A stretch of DNA of 8,256 bases, taken from positions 1 through 8,256 of the forward strand of contig RDYC01000285.1 of assembly GCA_004293295.1 (NCBI GenBank), written 5' to 3'. Under the pieces are notes generated by a model. That model saw only the letters and a program-made list of their open reading frames with translations, made no database searches and was not told where the DNA came from. Position 1 is the stretch's first letter; every line of letters begins with the position of its first letter. A program made the position numbers and the translations under genes. The DNA is from Bacteroidota bacterium (GTDB lineage Bacteria > Bacteroidota > Bacteroidia > UKL13-3). Below, in pieces: positions 1 to 7,306 of the stretch.

Positions 1-476
1 TTCCCTTCTTTTTAAATAAAGTGAAAGAAGGTGTGCTGCCTATTACTTCACCCGATATGACCCGTTTTAACATTTCACTGGCTGATGGTGTGGGTATGGT
101 GCTTCATGCTTTGGAAACAGCATGGGGAGGTGAGCTGTTTGTGCCTAAAATACCTTCATACAACATTATGGATGTTGCTACGGCCATTGGGCCAAATTGT
201 AAACATGAAATAACAGGTATTCGCCCGGGTGAAAAAATACATGAAGAAATGATTACCCCTTCCGATTCGTACAATACCTATGATTTGGGGAAATACTATG
301 TGATTTTACCTCAGCTACCCACATGGGATTTGGCTGATTTTATCAAACATTTTAATGCGGAGAAAGTTACCCCCGGATTTAGCTACACCTCCAATGGAAA
401 TACAGCATGGGAAACTATTGATACGCTTAGAGCACAAATTAAAGAACACCTGGATCCAAACTTTGAACCGGCCTAA
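1..476 (+). CDS. pseB: PseB, UDP-GlcNAc 4,6-dehydratase (inverting), C-terminal part
   Basis: This is the 3' end of a gene that starts before the window. The frame is open from base 3 (reading PFFLNKVKEGVLPITSPDM) to the TAA at 474-476, so a GTG at base 21 is not the true start. About 158 residues are visible of a family usually near 330-345. PseB is a short-chain dehydrogenase/reductase that removes water from UDP-GlcNAc and inverts C5, giving the 4-keto-6-deoxy-L-arabino sugar, the first step to pseudaminic acid. Visible family marks are the PFF segment, LPIT-x-x-x-MTRF, GGE-LFVPKIPS, and GIRPGEKIHEEMI followed by the KYYVI segment. The nucleotide-binding and catalytic motifs lie in the missing N-terminal half. 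The stop codon shares one base with the pseC start. A FlaA1/CapD-type 4,6-dehydratase is the main alternative, but the neighbouring pseC and pseG favour PseB. Confidence 0.92.
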   Translation, partial: PFFLNKVKEGVLPITSPDMTRFNISLADGVGMVLHALETAWGGELFVPKIPSYNIMDVATAIGPNCKHEITGIRPGEKIHEEMITPSDSYNTYDLGKYYVILPQLPTWDLADFIKHFNAEKVTPGFSYTSNGNTAWETIDTLRAQIKEHLDPNFEPA

Positions 477-1633
477 TGAATACACCAATACCATACGGAA
501 AACAACACATCACCGAAGATGATTTAAAAGCGGTAACAGAAACATTGTTATCGGACTTTTTAACCCAAGGCCCAAAAATTGCTGAATTTGAAAAAGCCTT
601 TGCTGAATATGTTGGTGCCAAATATGCCGTTGCATTGAGTAATGGTACCGCAGCACTTCACTTGTGCGCAATGGCGTTGGATGTTAATGAACAAACCAAT
701 GTCATCACCACTCCAATTACTTTTGCTGCTTCAGCCAATTGCATCAGGTATTGTGGTGGGCATGTTTTTTTTGCCGACATAAACCCAAACAACTTCACCT
801 TAGACATTGATGCAGTAGAGAAATTAATTGCATCTAAACCGTCCGGATTTTTTAAAGGTATTATTCCCGTAGATTTTGCCGGATATGCCGTTGATTTGGA
901 GGCATACCGAAAACTAGCAGACAAACATGGCTTGTGGATTATTGAAGATGCCTGTCACGCTCCGGGTGGTTATTTCATTGATAGTAATGGTAATCAACAA
1001 CGATGTGGCAATAGTCAGTTTGCTGATATGGCCATTTTTTCTTTTCACCCGGTTAAACATATTGCCTGTGGCGAAGGTGGTATGATAACTACCAATAATG
1101 AAGCCTTATACAAAAAATTGTTATTCCTTCGTACTCATGGTATCACAAAAGACCCACAATTGTTAGAGCAAAACGATGGCGGATGGTATTATGAGATGCA
1201 AACCTTAGGCTACAATTATCGTTTAACTGATTTCCAAGCGGCTTTGGGTATTTCACAACTTAAAAGAGCAGATGACGGACTAGCTAGAAGAAGAGAAATT
1301 GCTGCCAGATATGAAGCAGCGTTTAACAATAAAGCATATGTTCTAAATCAATCGGGTTCTGTATCCGGTCATGCTTACCATTTATACATCATCAGAACCG
1401 AACAACGGAAAGCATTATATGATTTCTTGCGCACCAAAAACATCTTTTGCCAAGTGCATTACATTCCGGTTCATACCATGCCTTACTATAAAGGGTTAGG
1501 ACACCAAAAAGGTGATTATCCATTGGCCGAAAAGTACTACGATGAGTGCTTGAGTTTACCTATGTACCCCACCCTTACAAATGAAGAGCAAGATTTTGTA
1601 ATCCGTTCAATTCATGAGTTCTTTAACAACTAA
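476..1633 (+). CDS. pseC: PseC, UDP-4-amino-4,6-dideoxy-L-AltNAc aminotransferase
   Basis: This 385-residue protein belongs to the DegT/DnrJ/EryC1 family of PLP-dependent sugar aminotransferases, and its length is normal for PseC. It transfers an amino group, usually from glutamate, to C4 of the keto sugar made by PseB. Visible motifs are SNGTAALH near residues 55-62 (cofactor phosphate contact), IIEDACHA with Asp158 (expected to pair with the pyridine nitrogen), and FSFHPVKHI, whose Lys194 is the expected PLP-linked lysine. GEGGM follows directly, and YNYRLTD near residue 250 is also a family mark. The start is the ATG that overlaps the pseB stop (TAATG); the N-terminus, with IPYGKQHI, fits the family. 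There is no Shine-Dalgarno sequence. The last 20 bases overlap the next gene. The nitrogen added here becomes N7 of the final nonulosonic acid and is the likely target of the formyltransferase encoded further on. Confidence 0.95.
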   Translation: MNTPIPYGKQHITEDDLKAVTETLLSDFLTQGPKIAEFEKAFAEYVGAKYAVALSNGTAALHLCAMALDVNEQTNVITTPITFAASANCIRYCGGHVFFADINPNNFTLDIDAVEKLIASKPSGFFKGIIPVDFAGYAVDLEAYRKLADKHGLWIIEDACHAPGGYFIDSNGNQQRCGNSQFADMAIFSFHPVKHIACGEGGMITTNNEALYKKLLFLRTHGITKDPQLLEQNDGGWYYEMQTLGYNYRLTDFQAALGISQLKRADDGLARRREIAARYEAAFNNKAYVLNQSGSVSGHAYHLYIIRTEQRKALYDFLRTKNIFCQVHYIPVHTMPYYKGLGHQKGDYPLAEKYYDECLSLPMYPTLTNEEQDFVIRSIHEFFNN

Positions 1634-2630
1634 GTATTATAAACTTTTAGGGCCTAAACAATTGATTATGGCGGAAGATTCTTTAGAACTTCCATCAGCC
1701 GATGAATATGTTGCCAAAACTCTTTTTTCAGCTATTTCACCGGGTACTGAAACGGCTGCTTATGCCGGGATGGAACCATTACGACCGGGAAAAGTTTACC
1801 CACGTATACAAGGTTATTGTAACTTGGCCGAAGTGATTTTAACCGGTGACCAAGTTGAGCACTTGAATGTAGGAGATTTAATCATTACTTTTCAATCGCA
1901 CAGAAACCTGTTTAAACAACATAAAAATGATTTCGCGCTTGTTGTTCCCAAAAATATAGACCTTAAACAAGCTGCTACCGCTTACCTCTTTCATTTGGGA
2001 TTGCATGCGCTTCAAACAGCCAATACCCAAGCCGGACACCAAGTTGGCATTATAGGCATGGGTACTTTGGGTATTACTACTGCATTGATGTGCCAACTCA
2101 CCAATGCAGAGTCGTTTGTTTTTAGCAACCAACAAAAGCCAGCGCAGTTTAATAATACAGGAATAACATTTTATCCCAAACAACTCCTAAGTGATGAAGC
2201 CATCTTATCAGCTACTCACCAAGTTGGCTTTGATATAATTATTAACACCTCAAATAAATGGGATGATTGGAAGCTTGCCATGCAGTTGGTTCGCAAAGGA
2301 GGAACAATTGTAAACCTTGGATTTCCGGGACGTGGTGAACCGCTACCCAATTTTAACCCGCTTGACCCAACTTATATTTATTTCAAAAATATTCAAATTA
2401 AACCGTTGCAATTTATCAATGAAAGCGAGGTATCGCCTTTTGAGTTTAGGTTTAATATGAAGCGAAACATGGACTACATTTTAGCCAATATGTTATCCGG
2501 TAAACTTAACCCTGATGCCATTATTAGTGATTGCATTCCATACACTGAATTGGCAGCGCAATACGAGAATTACCTGAAAAAGGACAGTTTGCTATTTACA
2601 ACCATACTTGATTGGAAAAACCACGCATAA
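1614..2630 (+). CDS. MDR-superfamily (zinc-type alcohol dehydrogenase-like) oxidoreductase lacking zinc ligands
   Basis: The 338-residue protein has the medium-chain dehydrogenase fold: an N-terminal GroES-like domain (about residues 1-130), then an NAD(P)-binding Rossmann domain with GMGTLG at residues 148-153 (G-x-G-x-x-G). The position where zinc enzymes carry the catalytic Cys reads SPGTE (residues 42-46), the GHE motif is absent, and no four-Cys structural zinc lobe exists. It therefore looks like a zinc-independent reductase or dehydrogenase, as in BchC-like relatives. The start at 1614, inside pseC, is needed because the first beta strand (KYYKLLGPKQ) begins by residue 7; the next ATG, codon 19, would cut it off. 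The gene overlaps pseC by 20 bases, and its TAA shares a base with the next start. It is not part of the standard six-step Pse pathway. Its position suggests redox tailoring of a pathway sugar together with the next gene; the substrate is unknown. Confidence 0.8.
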   Translation: MSSLTTKYYKLLGPKQLIMAEDSLELPSADEYVAKTLFSAISPGTETAAYAGMEPLRPGKVYPRIQGYCNLAEVILTGDQVEHLNVGDLIITFQSHRNLFKQHKNDFALVVPKNIDLKQAATAYLFHLGLHALQTANTQAGHQVGIIGMGTLGITTALMCQLTNAESFVFSNQQKPAQFNNTGITFYPKQLLSDEAILSATHQVGFDIIINTSNKWDDWKLAMQLVRKGGTIVNLGFPGRGEPLPNFNPLDPTYIYFKNIQIKPLQFINESEVSPFEFRFNMKRNMDYILANMLSGKLNPDAIISDCIPYTELAAQYENYLKKDSLLFTTILDWKNHA

Positions 2631-3679
2631 TGAAAGCAGCAGTAATAGGACTTGGAAGAATGGGGGCTGAACCTTCTATCCGGTTGCAACATATTGTTCC
2701 TGAAGGCTGGTTACCCATTTCACATACCGAGGCCATCTTAAACCAAAAAGATTTAAACCTACTTGCCATTTGTGATGCTGATGAAGATAAAGTAACCCGC
2801 TTTAAAAATCATTATCATATTCCAATTGGTTATACTGATTACAAAGAATTACTGGCAAAAGAAAAACCGGAATTTTTAAGTATAGCAACACGCACCAGCA
2901 TTAGAAAAGATATTATTAAAGCAGCAGTAGAAAATGGCGTTCGGTTGATATATGCCGAAAAGCCCCTATGTAATAGTGTTGCGGATTGTGAAGAAATTTT
3001 AGCCCTTTTGAAAAAACACCACGTTATGATGGGTTATGGGGTAAACAGACGCTACCATTATCTTTATAAAAAAGCGAAACAACTCATCCATGAAGGATTA
3101 ATTGGTGACCTAAAAGAAATTCACGTAGATCATGGTTACAGCAATTTATTGTGGACACATCCGCACGCTATAGATATGTTGCTGTTTTTTGCAGAGACAC
3201 ATGAATTTCAATACTTGCAAGGCAAGTGTAATTTTTCCTCGCCTTACACTGTTCAAGATACATTAATTGATGATGACCCTTATGTTGAACATGCTTACAT
3301 TAAATTTAGTAATGGTGTACAAGGTGTAATCACCAACTCAGGAGGAACGAATATTAGGCTCTGCGGAACAACAGGTAATATCACCATTCATGGTGACGGA
3401 AAAATGATAGAGTGTTATTCTGGAACAGGTTATTTCTATGATAGGTTAGTGATTAATGAAGAACCAAACAGCAGTGCTACTGAAACTGTTATTGCCGAAT
3501 TATTAAACGCATATCATTCAAATAGCATTCCGCCTATTTTACCGGAAGAGATACTTGCAGGTCATATCCTATCAACAGGAATTGTGCAATCTTCCTTACA
3601 CAATAGCTCGTTACTGAGTCCTTTAGACATCAATAAAAACATGATAGTTACCGGTAAACTTGGTAATTTTTATGCCTAA
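2630..3679 (+). CDS. Gfo/Idh/MocA-family NAD(P)-dependent oxidoreductase
   Basis: I start this gene at the ATG overlapping the previous stop (TAATG). That gives 349 residues and puts the Rossmann motif GLGRMG at residues 7-12, as usual in the family; an upstream TTG at 2612 would add an unlikely six-residue tail. The N-terminal domain (about 1-120) binds NAD(P) and ends with the family EKP motif, in which Lys111 is a probable catalytic residue. The C-terminal alpha/beta domain carries THPHAIDM, with His179 and Asp182 at the usual active-site position. Family members oxidise or reduce hydroxyl or keto groups on sugars. The exact reaction cannot be read from the sequence. It is translationally coupled to the MDR gene. 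From memory, single proteins in which an MDR domain precedes a Gfo/Idh/MocA domain (bi-domain oxidoreductases) occur in other polysaccharide clusters, which supports joint action. It overlaps pseG by 8 bases. Confidence 0.85.
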   Translation: MKAAVIGLGRMGAEPSIRLQHIVPEGWLPISHTEAILNQKDLNLLAICDADEDKVTRFKNHYHIPIGYTDYKELLAKEKPEFLSIATRTSIRKDIIKAAVENGVRLIYAEKPLCNSVADCEEILALLKKHHVMMGYGVNRRYHYLYKKAKQLIHEGLIGDLKEIHVDHGYSNLLWTHPHAIDMLLFFAETHEFQYLQGKCNFSSPYTVQDTLIDDDPYVEHAYIKFSNGVQGVITNSGGTNIRLCGTTGNITIHGDGKMIECYSGTGYFYDRLVINEEPNSSATETVIAELLNAYHSNSIPPILPEEILAGHILSTGIVQSSLHNSSLLSPLDINKNMIVTGKLGNFYA

Positions 3680-4712
3680 CTTTATGCAGCATATTGTGTT
3701 CAGGTGCGATGGCAATAGCAATATTGGATTAGGCCACATATATAGGTGTTTGGCTGCTGCAGAAATGCTAACCCATCACTTTACCTGCATACTGGTTACT
3801 AAGCAAGTACCAATTTATTTGGTGAGCCATATAACAAGTGTTTGCAAGCATATTGAATTAACTGAAGAAGATGAGTTTGAGCAATTGAAAAAGCTGCTCT
3901 CTACTAACAGCATTGTAGTCCTTGATGGGTACCATTTTGATGAAACTTATCAAACTAACATCAAAGCGATTGCAAATAAGCTGCTATTGATTACAGATTT
4001 TGAAAACCCGAATCACAGTGCGGATGTCATCATCAATCATGGTTGCATGAACGAAAACGCTTATAAAGGGACTTTAAAACCGGAAGCAACAAGTTACGTA
4101 GGATTTAAACACTTGATTATCCGAAAAACTTTTTTAGACCTTGCAAAGCAACGTTATTTGGCACCTCAAGACAATTCCCTGTTTATTTGCATGGGGGGAG
4201 CAGATCCGCATAATTTAACGGAACTGGTGTTGGGTGCCGCATTAAACTGTAATTTTATTTCGTCAATTGATGTTGTTATAGGTGCAGCGTACACGCAGAA
4301 AAATCGCCTAGAGCACTTTATTCACCTCTCCGGCAAACAAGATATTATCAACTTAAACCAAAACATCTCAGGCCATGAAATGGCCAAATGCATTGGTCGC
4401 TCAAAAATGGCCATTTGCACATCAAGCTCAATTGCATTAGAAGCTTGTTGTGTAAAAACAGGTTTAATTACCGGGTATATGATAGATAATCAACAAGCCA
4501 TACATGAGCAATTGGTGCATGAAGGTTGCTGTTTAAGTATTGGCGATTTTAGGCAGGTTACACCAAGTGTATTGGAAGATGCTTTAAACAGCCTGAATCA
4601 GACCAGCACTTTGGAAAAAATCATTTTAAACCAGTCGCGGGTATTTGATGGGTTATCAGGAGAGCGCATATTGACCATTTTTAACCAACTATTCGATGAG
4701 CAGCTTGCTTAA
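3672..4712 (+). CDS. pseG: PseG, UDP-2,4-diacylamido-2,4,6-trideoxy-L-altrose hydrolase
   Basis: PseG is a MurG/GT28-like hydrolase that cleaves UDP from the 2,4-diamino-trideoxy-L-altrose intermediate and releases the free sugar for PseI. The N-terminal signature FRCDGNSNIGLGHIYRC carries His22, equivalent to the catalytic His17 of Campylobacter PseG. Further marks are MGGADP (residues 174-179) and CTSSSIALE ending at Glu257, the nucleotide-binding segment of the GT-B fold. At 346 residues it is longer than the roughly 274-residue Campylobacter enzyme. I chose ATG 3672 over the in-frame TTG at 3660; ATG 3684 (MQHIVFRCDG) is also possible, and no Shine-Dalgarno sequence decides between them. 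This gene is the best evidence for pseudaminic rather than legionaminic acid, since the latter pathway uses a NeuC-like hydrolysing epimerase here. The 3' end overlaps the formyltransferase gene by 17 bases. Confidence 0.92.
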   Translation: MPNFMQHIVFRCDGNSNIGLGHIYRCLAAAEMLTHHFTCILVTKQVPIYLVSHITSVCKHIELTEEDEFEQLKKLLSTNSIVVLDGYHFDETYQTNIKAIANKLLLITDFENPNHSADVIINHGCMNENAYKGTLKPEATSYVGFKHLIIRKTFLDLAKQRYLAPQDNSLFICMGGADPHNLTELVLGAALNCNFISSIDVVIGAAYTQKNRLEHFIHLSGKQDIINLNQNISGHEMAKCIGRSKMAICTSSSIALEACCVKTGLITGYMIDNQQAIHEQLVHEGCCLSIGDFRQVTPSVLEDALNSLNQTSTLEKIILNQSRVFDGLSGERILTIFNQLFDEQLA

Positions 4713-5577
4713 AACAGCCATATTAGCCAGTGGGAATCTCGGTGCAATTTGCATCAAACACCTGCATCAACATTATCCCATTGCATTTGTGCTTACCGAT
4801 AAATTGTCCATATCCATTCAGGAATATTGCGCAAGCGAACATATTCCCGTTTTTGTAGGTAACCCAAGAGGCGGTAAAGCAACTTCGTTTATCAAGCAAT
4901 ATCCGGTTGATGTAATACTGTCTATCAATTACCTCTTTATTGTAGAAGAAGACATTATTCATTTTCCTAAAAAATATGCCATTAATTTCCATGGCTCACT
5001 TTTACCCAAATACAGGGGAAGAACACCGCATGTTTGGGCCATTATTAATAATGAACAAGAAACAGGAATCACTGCTCACCTGATGACCATTGGTTGCGAT
5101 GAAGGGGCAGTTGTATATCAAGAAAAAATTCCTATCCCAAATGATGCAACAGGAGCTAGTTTGCTAAACACCTTTAATAAAAGGTATCCCGAGATAACAA
5201 CCTTGGTTATGAAACAAATTGCTACTGATACCTTAACCATAAAGCCACAAAACGAAACCCTGGCTACTTATTTTGGTAAAAGAACACCGGAAGATGGACA
5301 AATCAATTGGGATTGGCATAAGGAAAGAATTTACAACTGGGTTAGGGCACAAGCAGCTCCTTATCCGGGAGCGTTCTCATTCATCAACAACTCAAAAATA
5401 ATCATTCATAAAATCGCATTTGATGATTACGGGTTTGATTCAACACAAACCAACGGATTAATTAAACAAATTGATGCAGATGGAATTATTGTTAAAACGC
5501 CCAACGGTTGTATTAAAATTACGGATTATACATTACCCAACAACACAACATTTCAAATAGGAGATATTATCAAATGA
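4696..5577 (+). CDS. Formyl-THF-dependent sugar N-formyltransferase, probably replacing PseH
   Basis: The 293-residue protein has an N-terminal formyltransferase domain (about residues 1-185) and a C-terminal Fmt/ArnA-like domain (about 200-293, with FGKRTPEDGQINW). The catalytic triad is complete: Asn97 and His99 in INFHGSLLPKYRG, and Asp135 in GCDEGAVV. The N-x-H pair and the 36-residue step from His to Asp match E. coli Fmt (Asn108, His110, Asp146). It should move a formyl group from N10-formyltetrahydrofolate to an amine. It is unlikely to be the housekeeping methionyl-tRNA enzyme, being locked between pseG and pseI, overlapping the first by 17 bases and the second by 4 (ATGA). No PseH acetyltransferase is present in the window. 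The free C4 amine made by PseC, which becomes N7 of Pse, is the natural target. Family and catalysis are read from sequence; the substrate is inferred. Confidence 0.87.
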   Translation: MSSLLKTAILASGNLGAICIKHLHQHYPIAFVLTDKLSISIQEYCASEHIPVFVGNPRGGKATSFIKQYPVDVILSINYLFIVEEDIIHFPKKYAINFHGSLLPKYRGRTPHVWAIINNEQETGITAHLMTIGCDEGAVVYQEKIPIPNDATGASLLNTFNKRYPEITTLVMKQIATDTLTIKPQNETLATYFGKRTPEDGQINWDWHKERIYNWVRAQAAPYPGAFSFINNSKIIIHKIAFDDYGFDSTQTNGLIKQIDADGIIVKTPNGCIKITDYTLPNNTTFQIGDIIK

Positions 5578-6617
5578 CCTCTTTAGTAACCTTACATAAG
5601 CTATTATCAAATAAAAATACCCCATTCATTATTGCTGAAATGAGTGGAAACCATAATCAGTCGCTTGAAAGGGCATTGGCTATTGTTGACGCAGCAGCTG
5701 ACGCAGGAGCGCATGCTATCAAACTACAAACCTATACAGCAGATACCATTACTGTTGAAGGTGCACATACCATTACCGATGAAGGCTCTCTTTGGAAAGG
5801 GAGAGAACTCTACGACTTATACAAAGAAGCTTATACACCATGGGAATGGCATAAACCCATTTTTGAACACGCAGCCAAAAGAGGCATCATTGCTTTTAGC
5901 TCGCCTTTTGATTTAACAGCCGTTGATTTTCTGGAGGAATTGAATGTTCCCTTATACAAAATTGCCTCATTCGAAAATACTGACCATATCCTCTTAAAGA
6001 AGGTTGCTGCCACAGGAAAACCCGTTATTATGTCAACCGGTGTTACATCACTTGGCGATATCGAAGAGTCGGTTGCGGTATTAAAAGCGGCAGGTTGCAA
6101 AAATTTAACCTTGCTAAAATGCACCAGCACCTACCCTGCCAGCCCTGAGAATACAAATATTAATGCAATACCACACTTGGCCGCACTGTTTAAATGCGAA
6201 GTGGGGTTATCCGATCATACCATGGGAATTGGAGCTGCGGTAGCGGCTGTTGCGCTTGGCGCAACGGTGATTGAAAAACATTTTACCCTCAGGCGCGCAG
6301 ATGGAGGCGTTGATTCAGCTTTTTCATTAGAGCCGCATGAATTACAAAGTTTAGTTATTGAAACTGAACGCGCATCATTAGCTTTAGGTGTACCATTTAT
6401 AGGTGTGCAAGAAGCTGAAAAAGGAAGTTTATTCTTTAAGCGATCATTATTCGCCATTAAAGATATTAACCAAGGTGAACCTTTTACGGAGTTGAACATC
6501 GCTTCTAAAAGGCCCTACAAAGGAATTCCAACCAAACATTTTGATTCATTATTAGCTAAAACTGCGCGTATCGCAATAAAAAAAGGTACCCCAATTACTT
6601 GGGACTTGATTCATTAA
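5574..6617 (+). CDS. pseI: PseI, pseudaminic acid synthase
   Basis: PseI condenses the free 6-deoxy-L-altrose derivative released by PseG with phosphoenolpyruvate to form the nine-carbon acid. The 347-residue protein has the NeuB-family TIM barrel (about residues 15-270) followed by a SAF (antifreeze-like) domain (about 285-347) containing Arg313 in SKRPYKGI. Visible marks are IIAEMSGNHN (Glu22), KLQTYTADT, and MSTGV. The metal-binding histidines are His215 in LSDHTMG and His236 in IEKHFTL, the same numbers as the Mn-binding His residues of Neisseria NeuB. The SGNHN form, rather than the IGxNHxG form of NeuB, leans towards PseI. The start ATG overlaps the preceding TGA. It is the only gene here with a purine-rich AGGAG upstream (5559-5563), 10 bases from the start, but those bases also code for residues of the formyltransferase. 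Confidence 0.94.
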   Translation: MTSLVTLHKLLSNKNTPFIIAEMSGNHNQSLERALAIVDAAADAGAHAIKLQTYTADTITVEGAHTITDEGSLWKGRELYDLYKEAYTPWEWHKPIFEHAAKRGIIAFSSPFDLTAVDFLEELNVPLYKIASFENTDHILLKKVAATGKPVIMSTGVTSLGDIEESVAVLKAAGCKNLTLLKCTSTYPASPENTNINAIPHLAALFKCEVGLSDHTMGIGAAVAAVALGATVIEKHFTLRRADGGVDSAFSLEPHELQSLVIETERASLALGVPFIGVQEAEKGSLFFKRSLFAIKDINQGEPFTELNIASKRPYKGIPTKHFDSLLAKTARIAIKKGTPITWDLIH

Positions 6618-6622
6618 AAAGT

Positions 6623-7306
6623 ATGTTAGCAATTATTCCGGCCAGAGGAGGCAGTAAACGCATACCGGGAAAAAACATCAAATCGTTTTGCGGAAAACCA
6701 ATTATTGGTTATTCAATTGGTGCTGCTTTAACATCCGGATTGTTTTCGGAAGTGATGGTATCAACAGATGACGCTACCATTAAAACGATTGCGGAATCAT
6801 TAGGCGCTGCAGTTCCGTTTATGCGCAGTAGCCAAAACGCCAATGATTTTGCTACTACGGCAGATGTTGTAATGGAAGTGTTAAGCAACTATAACGATTT
6901 AGGCAAGAGCTTTGAATTCGTGACTGTTCTTTACCCGACTGCACCATTTATTACTGCAGAAAAGCTGATTGAAGCGGCAACATTGTTAAAAACAACTGAG
7001 GCAGATGGGGTTGTATCTATGGTAAAATACGGTTTCCCTATTCAACGCTCATTGAAAATGGAAAACGGTTTTATTCAATTCAATTATCCTGAGCACCTAA
7101 ACAGCCGATCACAGGATTTGCCGTTATCTTACCATGATGCCGGGCAATTTTACATGCTTAAAACCCAATCCTTTTTAGCTTCAGGAAAACTATTCAACGA
7201 AAAAACAGTTGGGATGGAATTGTTGGAAACAGAGACTCAGGATATTGATACAGAAACAGATTGGAAGTTAGCCGAACTAAAATATAAACTCATGCAACAT
7301 GACTAA
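6623..7306 (+). CDS. pseF: PseF, CMP-pseudaminic acid synthetase (cytidylyltransferase)
   Basis: PseF joins CTP to the nonulosonic acid to give the CMP-sugar donor used by a glycosyltransferase. The 227-residue protein opens at once with the CTP-binding motif IIPARGGSKRIPGKNIK (Arg8, Lys12), then has MVSTDD near residues 50-55 and a C-terminal DIDTETDW, as in the acylneuraminate cytidylyltransferase family; the length is typical. The start is ATG 6623, which places the motif at residue 4; an in-frame TTG at 6599 would add eight residues never seen before this motif. A 5-base gap separates it from pseI, the only non-overlapping junction in the window. The 3' end overlaps the methyltransferase gene by 8 bases. 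NeuA and LegF have the same fold and cannot be excluded from motifs alone; the assignment to Pse comes from the adjacent pseG and pseI. Confidence 0.93.
   Translation: MLAIIPARGGSKRIPGKNIKSFCGKPIIGYSIGAALTSGLFSEVMVSTDDATIKTIAESLGAAVPFMRSSQNANDFATTADVVMEVLSNYNDLGKSFEFVTVLYPTAPFITAEKLIEAATLLKTTEADGVVSMVKYGFPIQRSLKMENGFIQFNYPEHLNSRSQDLPLSYHDAGQFYMLKTQSFLASGKLFNEKTVGMELLETETQDIDTETDWKLAELKYKLMQHD

Noticed and set aside
21..476. GTG at base 21 as the start of a 151-residue protein
   Set aside because: The frame is open to the window edge and the upstream codons encode PFFLNK, part of the PseB family sequence; the gene is simply cut by the window.
5559..5563. AGGAG as a dedicated ribosome binding site for pseI
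   Set aside because: It sits 10 bases before the ATG, a little far, codes for formyltransferase residues (QIGD), and no other gene in the window has such a site, so chance is likely.
4696..5577. Housekeeping methionyl-tRNA formyltransferase (fmt)
   Set aside because: The catalytic domain is shared, but the gene overlaps pseG and pseI within a sugar operon and is not next to def or other translation genes; a sugar substrate is more likely.
5644..5916. 90-residue plus-strand frame inside pseI
   Set aside because: It is an out-of-frame shadow of the conserved synthase barrel with no recognisable motif.
439..6499. Minus-strand open frames of 60-101 residues (e.g. 439-621, 658-924, 1878-2183, 4723-4992, 5831-6130, 6215-6499)
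   Set aside because: Each lies wholly opposite a well-supported gene, shows no recognisable domain, and is of low-complexity or shadow character.
3672..6617. Legionaminic or N-acetylneuraminic acid pathway
   Set aside because: The hydrolase has the PseG signature with GLGH rather than the NeuC-type epimerase fold, and the dehydratase and aminotransferase fit PseB and PseC.
6420..6617. Separate antifreeze-like protein
   Set aside because: It is the SAF domain normally fused to the C-terminus of NeuB/PseI synthases.
6618..6622. Terminator or promoter in the only intergenic gap
   Set aside because: The gap is 5 bases with no stem-loop or promoter element; it cannot hold either.
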